From Prostheceraeus crozeri (Eukaryota > Platyhelminthes > Polycladida > Euryleptidae): a stretch of DNA of 64,000 nt. Position 1 is the stretch's first letter. Each line of letters begins with the position of its first letter. The translations under genes and the position numbers were made by a program. Shown one piece after another: positions 57,076 through 64,000 of this stretch. The notes beneath the pieces are model-generated. The model saw only the letters and a program-made list of their open reading frames with translations, did no database searches and was not told the origin of the DNA. The stretch lies in the NCBI GenBank assembly GCA_907163375.1, contig CAJQUW010008949.1:69501-133500 (forward strand). Direction: 5' to 3'.

Positions 57076-57442
57076 TTAAAAGATGTAGGAGTTGATATCC
57101 GTCAGCTTCACTTTCCTCTTAGCAAGTCTGTCACGCAAGGGCAAAAGAGGGATTTCATCATCATGTACTTTCCTTTTCCTTTCGAAGTTTTCTTTACCTT
57201 TCTTCTCAGCTAATTGTATTTTTTCTTTACCCTGTACACCGCCAGCATCGTCTCCTTCTTGGTCGTCACAAACTTCTTCATCATCCTTTTCTGCTTCGTC
57301 ATCCTTTCCTGTTTCGTCATCATTTTCTTCTTCGTCATCCATTTCCTCGTCGTCATCTAACACTTCAGCGGCTCCTTTATCATCACCGTCCAAATCGACC
57401 TCATTTTGCTCTCCCGTTATAAAAGCGAAGTATTCTGAAAAA
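57076..57442 (-). CDS. acidic protein, probable last exon
   Basis: A minus-strand frame preceded by a good splice acceptor (tatgttttttttcag before AATACTTC). It codes for a very acidic middle (EEMDDEEENDDETGKDDEAE) followed by a basic, Lys-rich C-terminus (KKGKENFERKRKVHDD and RDRLAKRKVKLTDINSYIF). No family recognised. The charged layout and acceptor make a real terminal exon plausible, either of a host gene or of a gene of the surrounding element; low-complexity acidic runs can also arise by chance from GA-rich sequence. Confidence 0.4.
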
Positions 57443-57599
57443 AACATACAGAGTCTACATTATAGTGATATAACTGCGACATTTGTACTACCACAGAAAA
57501 TGTAGTACGAGGCGAAGCCGAGTCTTTTGAAAAGGGTGAAGGCAGATGGACGTGGGGATACAGAGCACTATGACCAAAAACATGTAGATGAAAAAGACT

Positions 57600-57991
57600 T
57601 TTCATTGATTTCAAGCAGGCTTGACATAAATGTACCACAACAACTTCAGTGGCTTGTATTTGTCGTTATTGGTTTAATTTTTTTTGTAAGAAGAGGGAAT
57701 GAAAATCTGGATGGAATGACAAAAGATGATTTTGGGTTCAAATTAGCAGAAAATGGAAAGATATACATATATCTGAAAAAAGATGAGCTAACCAAAAGCC
57801 ATCGTCAAAATGATCCAGAGAAATCTAATGGGGGATTTATCGTTGAAACCAATTTATTTAATTGTCGGTATTCTATAGTACTGCATTACATCAAAAAATT
57901 AAATCCTCTAAACAAGTATTTTTGGCAACGTCCGAGGGTTCATTTTGTATTGACGACGAAACTTGATTTGAAAAGAGAAAGATTGATGTAA
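57600..57991 (+). pseudogene. Crypton-type tyrosine recombinase fragment
   Basis: A frame reading LQWLVFVVIGLIFFVRRGNE, DDFGFKLAENGKIYIYLKKD, ELTKSHRQ and KYFWQRPR. This matches the first part of the catalytic domain of Crypton-derived recombinases: helix with the first catalytic Arg (here F-V-R-R-G), the beta region, and the F-Q-R-P segment. The second half with H-x-x-R and the Tyr is missing. It is on the opposite strand to the larger copy at 58941-60266 and is only distantly like it. Confidence 0.5.
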
Positions 57992-57999
57992 ATACTATC

Positions 58000-58930
58000 A
58001 AGGGTTACATGTCAAACAGAAGTAAATTTTGCAATTTAAGTACACTAATCATTGTCTCAGAGTTTCATGTTGCTCTATACAGTATTATGTACTAAACATG
58101 CTGAAAATGATATAAAAAGCGTAAGTGGACATGTTAGCAATTCTGGGTTGGTATACATGTATACTGTAAAAACGAGTTCAGCAGAAGAAATAAAATTGAG
58201 ATGGCAATGGATTCAGCCAAAGCCATGAATAATCATTAAAAAAATAGATAAATGATAAAGAAACAGATGAACTGATGAATGATAGAAAAATGACCAATAG
58301 CTTCTTAACGAAGCGATCAAAATTGATACATCTACAAACATACAGAACACATTGAATGAAAAATTCCAGGAGTATGCCATTTTCATCAATGCAATGTGAC
58401 TGACTATTAACATGAAACGTTAAATAACATTATCTATTTCCTTCCTGGTGTAGGCTATATCTTTTTATACATTGCTCAGCGTTGATTGATAACCAACTGT
58501 TATTTATAGAATTTGCTAGTTTATGAAATACACCGGTAATTATTTCACATAATTCACCCGATTTTGTACATAGATACAGTTTTATCCATTCTCAATTTAC
58601 TTATGCCAAAGATATCATCTAGGCTTACATGCAATTTGAGTGCATTGTAGGGTAAAAAATGTAGCACGGTAGCCCATTGGATAATATGTATTTTGATTCA
58701 TAGAAATTTCGTTCTACATTACAAATTAAACCATAGTGAAGAGGGAGTTATCTGTAATACGGGATATAAAACTATGGTTATCTCGCGCTTCCGGGATATA
58801 TTTTAAGCACTTTAACACCATAGCACTAAAATGTCTATGGTATACGAGTTATGCCATAGAACGTAAAAATATCAAAATACATCCGAAAAATGTAGATGCG
58901 TAACATCGAAACTCAACTCCAGTAAAATGT
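58000..58930. other. no gene recognised
   Basis: AT-rich; at its right edge the words gttatct and cgggatata that recur beyond 60340. Confidence 0.4.
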
Positions 58931-58940
58931 ATACGGTAAG

Positions 58941-60266
58941 TCAATTGTTATTTTTTATAATGACATTACAACCATTGTTAAAATTGAAAGTTATGTTTGG
59001 TCTCATTGCAGTTGATGCATTCGTTGTTGATACGCTTGCCATTTCACAAATTTTCTTACTATCTAAAATAGCTGAGCAGTTCGACAACAGATAGTCGTTA
59101 GTTCGTTTGTAGTTGCGAACTCCAACAGCACTTTGATGCCCGGTGTGCTCCATGATGAGTTGTTCATCGACATTCGATTGATATAGGCGACTCGCACAGG
59201 TAGTTCTGAGACTATGGTTAGTTTTTCTGCCATCAATTCCAGACAGAGAACAGATGTCTTTCATAAATTTACTCAATGAAGTTTTGCCAACCGGTCTGGT
59301 TGAAAACCAGCATCCATCTTTCGGTTCTTTGAGCGGCTGCAGATAAAATCGCGTTGTTCTTTTCGGTCGAACTGAGATAAACTTCGTGAAAAGATCGATG
59401 TGACTTTTCCTCCCGTCGCTTGAAACATTTTCAAAATGAACAACTTTCTTTGGAGATTTTCGCATATCCCTTAAACCTCCACTAAATGTCTTCGAAAATT
59501 TCTCACTGTAAATGAGGTAACGTTTACCGTTTCTTTCTGTCGCTTCGAATTGGTCAATTGTCAACTCAGTGTGCTCACTTCCACCTCTTAAAGCGAAATG
59601 TATTCCATTTAGGTAGAACAGCGTCTTGATTAGCTGCGAAGGACTTTCATCTCCGAAGACAGAAGTCCACATCTTCTTTTCTTCCTCATCTGAAATGATT
59701 TCTGCGTGTTTGCGCTGAAGCCCTACACCATTTCTCGTAGCGATCTTCATCGCAGCATCCAAACTTCGTGTTATGAGATAAAACTTATGTTCTTTGAAAA
59801 AGTCCACACTTCGATTACCATCCAGATTGATGTGATGCTGAATCCCGGAAATAATGCTGACGAGACTAGTTGGAGAATAGCATCCTCCGCCATCCTTTCT
59901 TGTTTCATGAATGAAGCGAGATACATTGTCAATAAGTTATTCATCGGTCAAATTTTGTACTTGCACATCTGCATTGAACCTTTGCTTATACCAATACGTA
60001 AACATATTGATCGCCCCCCTATCACGTTTGACTGTGTTCTTCAGGATTACCTGATTGTTCGTGTCATTAATGCTGTCAATTTCAACAAATCTGTGCTGCT
60101 GCTGATTTTTGCTTGTTGTTGGCATTTGGTTGTTCATATCAGGAAATTGAATTTCACTAAAATTGCAATTTTGGTCGTATGATGTTTCATTTATCATTCG
60201 TTGAATTTGCTCTTCGGAGATGCCTACAGGATGCCTATCAAAATTCAGCATACCATTCCAAGCCAT
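58941..60266 (-). pseudogene. Crypton-type tyrosine recombinase, one in-frame stop
   Basis: A 440-residue gene starting MAWNGMLNFDRHPVG. The N-terminal part ends near residue 110 at a TAA (59937-59939); the same frame continues without break to 58941. The central region (KDGGGCYSPTSLVSIISGIQ) is the family's N-terminal helical domain. The catalytic domain keeps every residue: Arg in GIHFALRGGSEHTEL, His and Arg in TNHSLRTTCASRL, His in MEHTGHQSAVGVR and Tyr in RNYKR. A single nonsense change thus separates it from an intact gene. Repeated words (ccgggatatat, gttatct, ttaaaccatagtg/tttaacatagtgg) stand on both sides (58730-58800 and 60340-60510) and could be element ends. Confidence 0.75.
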
Positions 60267-60299
60267 GGCTTATGATTAAATGACTATGCGCAATCTCAT

Positions 60300-61140
60300 A
60301 ATATTCTTTGAAATTTGAATGTAGTATTGAATGAAATAGCGTCCGGGATTTATTTTTTGTCCGGGATATATCTAAATAGATCCCTGAAGAATCATATGAA
60401 TCATATGGTTTAACATAGATAACTCATGACCATGGAGTGAGATATCAAACTTAAATCCCTCCAGCGTCATGAGTTATCTGCTACATGTAGAACGCATAGT
60501 TTAACATAGTGGAAATAGGAAGAGAGTTCGATGATATGTAATTTGTATTTCTCTTTCCCATTATATTTTGAAAAACAAATGTAAGAATAAAAATATCTCT
60601 AAGAATGAGATGGACAAAATCTATGTACAATCTATTCAGAGGCGCTGTTTGACGTGGGTTTCACGTCATAAAAATCATCGGCTGTCTTCTCAGAGTGCAT
60701 TAATGCCGTTGATAGGTTGGAATAGTTGATTATCCTCACATTGGGTTGTTCTACAACGAAAACAATGGGAATTGCATACTGGCATTTAATCTGGTGGATA
60801 AGTACAGGCATCACAGCAAAAAACCATGCAAATAAATAGTTTTAACTGAAACATACTCTGACCTTTACTATCTGCGGTAGCTTCCATCGATGAAATTTAT
60901 CGTCAATAAAATAGCCGAGTTTTCAACTAAAAATCATTTTGATACCATCTTTAAACATATTTTTCTTTTCCAATATGGTACAAAAGTAAAAAGGCTCCTA
61001 ATTTTCCGTCTTTTTAGGGATTTCCGTCTTTTTCAAGATTTGGATCATTCTCGAGATTGATGCAAATATACGCTAAAAGATAGGGGTAAGGTGTAGGCTA
61101 CCTCTTCCAATCTGAAATCTTTTCAGAAATCTGTTCATTA
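60300..61140. other. no gene recognised
   Basis: A 60-codon minus-strand frame (60814-60632) is unassigned. Confidence 0.4.
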
Positions 61141-61149
61141 TGTTTCCTG

Positions 61150-61375
61150 TTACTTGAGGAAGAAAGGCAGAATGATAAGAGGAAGATGCGAGTTGGAGAA
61201 GTAAGGAATGATCAGAAGAAGATGCGAGTTGAAGAAGCAGGGCAGGATCAGAGGAAGAAATGTGAATCGAAGAGGGGCAGAATGATGTGAGGAAGATGCG
61301 TTGTGAAGAAATGGTGCAGAATGATGATAGGAAGATCTGAGTTGAAGAAGTAGGACATAATCAGAAAATGAATGT
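61150..61375 (+). repeat. GA-rich minisatellite
   Basis: About six imperfect copies of a unit of some 36 bases built on gaggaagatgcgagttgaag and aagcagggcagaatgat. Confidence 0.6.
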
Positions 61376-63594
61376 TGATACGCAGATATCTCTGAAGCAG
61401 ACATCTCTAAGCTTCTTCTAGTGACGTTTAGGTGATGCCGCTTCTTCTCGTGGTTTTCTTCAGTTTGCAGTAACCATCTTCCGACAGAGTTTAGTCTTTT
61501 TTAGTAGATTCTATCTCCTTTGTTTTGTTTCTGTACTCGAGAGAAAAGTACACTGCTTCCACCAAAGAAACCAATAGTGATTTCTGATACAGCATTTGTT
61601 AGTAATTTGCATTTTAGATAAAAGATAAGTTATTTTATTGCATTTTTAAGCTAGGTATGTTGCTTGTTCAGGAGATGCCTATTTCTCACCAATTTCAGTA
61701 AAATGACATTGAAGTACGTCAAAAAATTTCCGCCTTTTTTCGTCTCCTGTTAGATGCCCTGGGTAAATTGGCTTCAAACCATCCGCCGTCCTCGAATTTG
61801 GCGCGACTGAGCATGGTACCGGAACTGGCGGAGAGAACAAAAATTCTAAAAATAGAAAATTCCTCCGGGGCGCATGCTGGTCAGTGTTGACTATGGTGCA
61901 GCAGCGCATTACCGTAAAATATCGATACAAACACCAGTTTCAAGCAGATAACAAGCTTACAACATGACAATATGTGACAACAAGAGAATATGTGGCACGA
62001 GCATCATAGTTTTCGAGACACCATGAGTATCCAACGTAGACATCTATCATTACTATGCACGTGCTTACAGTAATGAAAGTCAAATATACTTGAGAGTTTT
62101 TTTTATACTTACATATTAAGCATACCGTCGGATGAAATGTAGTCTCAAAAAGTCGACCATAAAATGTTGTACCTGTTACAATGTGAGCCTCTGTTTACTA
62201 TTCTACATGTATAGTGTGATTTGTGCCATCTACTAAATGACTTACTTAACAGAAAAAACATCTGCCAGTGAAGTTCGAACTAAATGCAAACAAAAGACAT
62301 GGCCGGCGTAAGTTTTCTGAGACTATATCGTTCACTTATATATATACTATGAGAGTTTAGCTGCTAAATCCAATACTTATTCAATGCTGCAAATAAACGT
62401 CCTATAAAAGGTTGAGCACTCCTTTCTTATCGTGTTTAGATTCGTGATTACTTAAAAAACATGTACACATTAACTATGAGGCAATTTTTCTATAATTCAC
62501 TTATTGTAGATCAAACCTTTTTGGAACCGCTCTACATTCGAGCCAACATTATTGACTTACAATCTACAGTCATTAACACAACCATGAATAAGAGTTTAAG
62601 TAGAAGATAAATATCTTAGATAAAAAAATATGAAAATGCTACAAATTTTTCGATAATTTGAAGACAAAATGTGTTACATTAATAAAATTTGTACGTATTT
62701 AAACATTTGCACCGAGTTCATTTAGATAATTGATAATTAAGCTTACAAGCTCATTTCTAATGATTTTTTTTAATAATTCAGTTCATATAGTCAAGCATAT
62801 TTAAAATGCTAATAAAACATTGCCCTCTCAGTCAATAAATGAGGTTATGTGCAATGGTTGTCTTTCATAAGGGATTTCCCGGCAAACAACCACTAAGAAG
62901 TACTTCGCTATTATTCTCAAGAAGTAAATAGTGGTTAGTAAGCTGTACAAACGTTGGGTAAGTGTGAAAAATAATCTAGATTTTACCCTTTTGCTGACTT
63001 TTGATCCCTCGGGTCATTTTATGTGGCAGAAATGTTCAATTTGCAATATGAGGCGCATTGGCATATAATTATTGTCAAAAAAAGCAGATTGATGTACTTT
63101 CTTCATCTTACTGACAAAAACTAGTGAAATATTCGAAAACTAGACCATAAAATTACCCCATAACGATAAATTTTTAAAAAAATTATCCGCAGCTAAAATC
63201 CGTTTACATTGTGTCGTCACATATGTCTAACATACACCATGCATCGCAACCACATATTCGCCGTAGTGTTTGACCACAAATCGGAATTATATAAATAATA
63301 ATAATTATTCATATATGCTAATTTAGCTACTTCTAGCTCTCAGATTAAGCTGAATTGCTCTCCAATCAACAGAGCATGTCGATGTTACATTATACGTGTA
63401 TTTGGCATAATTGAAATAAATCTATATGGCTACTTATAAGGCCTGAGAAGTATGGCCTATAATCGACGAAATATCACATGTGATGCACCTATATCGATTC
63501 AGGATACTCAGAAACACCATTAAAGCACCCATAATTACCCGACAGAGTCTTGCAGTTATGATTGGTCGACCAGAAAACCCCATTTCGTGGACAG
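61376..63594. other. no gene recognised
   Basis: AT-rich with no ORF above 83 codons. One inverted copy of the gcgcattggc motif at 63047-63063. Confidence 0.4.
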
Positions 63595-63615
63595 TGAGGC
63601 GCATTGGCAGGTAAT
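63595..63615 (-). repeat. inverted copy of the GCCAATGCGCCTCAC motif
   Basis: Reads gtgaggcgcattggcaggta, the mirror of the motif at 55832-55857, followed by an att-rich run as on the left side. Confidence 0.65.
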
Positions 63616-64000
63616 ATTCTTATTATTATTAACAATTCTTCAAACAAATCAACATTCGTATTTGTTACAGCTTCCGCAGGTATTTTCGCAACAATCAGTC
63701 GGCTGGTTGAAAATGAAGTTGAATCGCATTTAACTTTAATGCGCTCACAGAAACATCAGTCGACTGACAGTGTGACTGATCAATCGATCACGCCGATTAC
63801 AGTTAACTGCAAATTTTATTCTGTCGAAGTCAACCGACTAAAGTCAGCGTATGCCAGTTAGCGTTGACCTGTGCGTTATGCCAGAAGTATAAACAGACCT
63901 TTACAAGTGTGATGCATCCTCAGGCGGACACACTCGGAGTGCTAACCTATTGCACCATCGCATCGAAGCGCGACTTTAGCCAGCTGAACTATCTTGCCCA
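63616..64000. other. window end, no gene recognised
   Basis: An 85-codon plus-strand frame (63604-63861) is unassigned. Confidence 0.4.

Overview
This window is nuclear DNA of an invertebrate animal. Its base composition is AT-rich, its genes are split by spliceosomal introns, it carries an animal-type ubiquitin-L40 fusion gene and a UPF0193-family gene (a family I know from animals), and it holds a broad mix of eukaryotic transposons: Gypsy, Penelope-like, CR1/jockey-type LINE, hAT, mariner/Tc1, pogo, P-like and Crypton-type. No bacterial operon, ribosome-binding site or CRISPR is present. The phylum cannot be fixed from the sequence alone.

Two host genes can be supported. The first is a ubiquitin/ribosomal protein eL40 fusion on the minus strand (3797-4183). 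It has a splice acceptor just before its ATG and a poly(A) signal downstream. The second is a UPF0193 (human C22orf23-type) gene on the plus strand. Its five recognised coding exons lie at 27564-27657, 42993-43055, 50299-50401, 50654-50880 and 51682-51782. Every junction keeps the reading frame and together they give 196 codons; the last short C-terminal exon was not found. Intron 1 is 15.3 kb and intron 2 is 7.2 kb, and both are filled with mobile elements.

Layout: 1-551 end of a Penelope-like element; 700-2400 P-element-like transposase relic; 3.7-4.2 kb eL40 gene; 6262-12377 a hAT element with a perfect 8-bp target duplication, holding an intact mariner, a Tc1 relic split by a hAT MITE, and a TTAA-flanked MITE inserted in the tail of the hAT transposase; 14.3-17.2 kb a second hAT-end copy, a foldback MITE and a degraded transposon protein; 17.4-23.5 kb a possible large TIR element holding minisatellites and a pogo element with eight subterminal motifs; 27.5-51.8 kb the UPF0193 gene. 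Intron 1 of that gene holds the Gypsy element (28.3-37.1 kb), a Crypton-type recombinase, an AT-rich foldback and a Penelope foldback. Intron 2 holds a Tc1-like element and another Penelope foldback. Then 53.3-55.8 kb is a LINE, and 55.8-63.6 kb is a block bounded by inverted copies of a short motif and holding two more Crypton-type recombinase copies.

The most unusual object is the Gypsy element. Downstream of integrase, where an env gene might sit, it carries a long extra coding region that ends in a TatD-type metal-dependent hydrolase domain. The copy is dead (stops, frameshifts, lost RT aspartate), but the layout suggests capture of a host nuclease by a retrotransposon.
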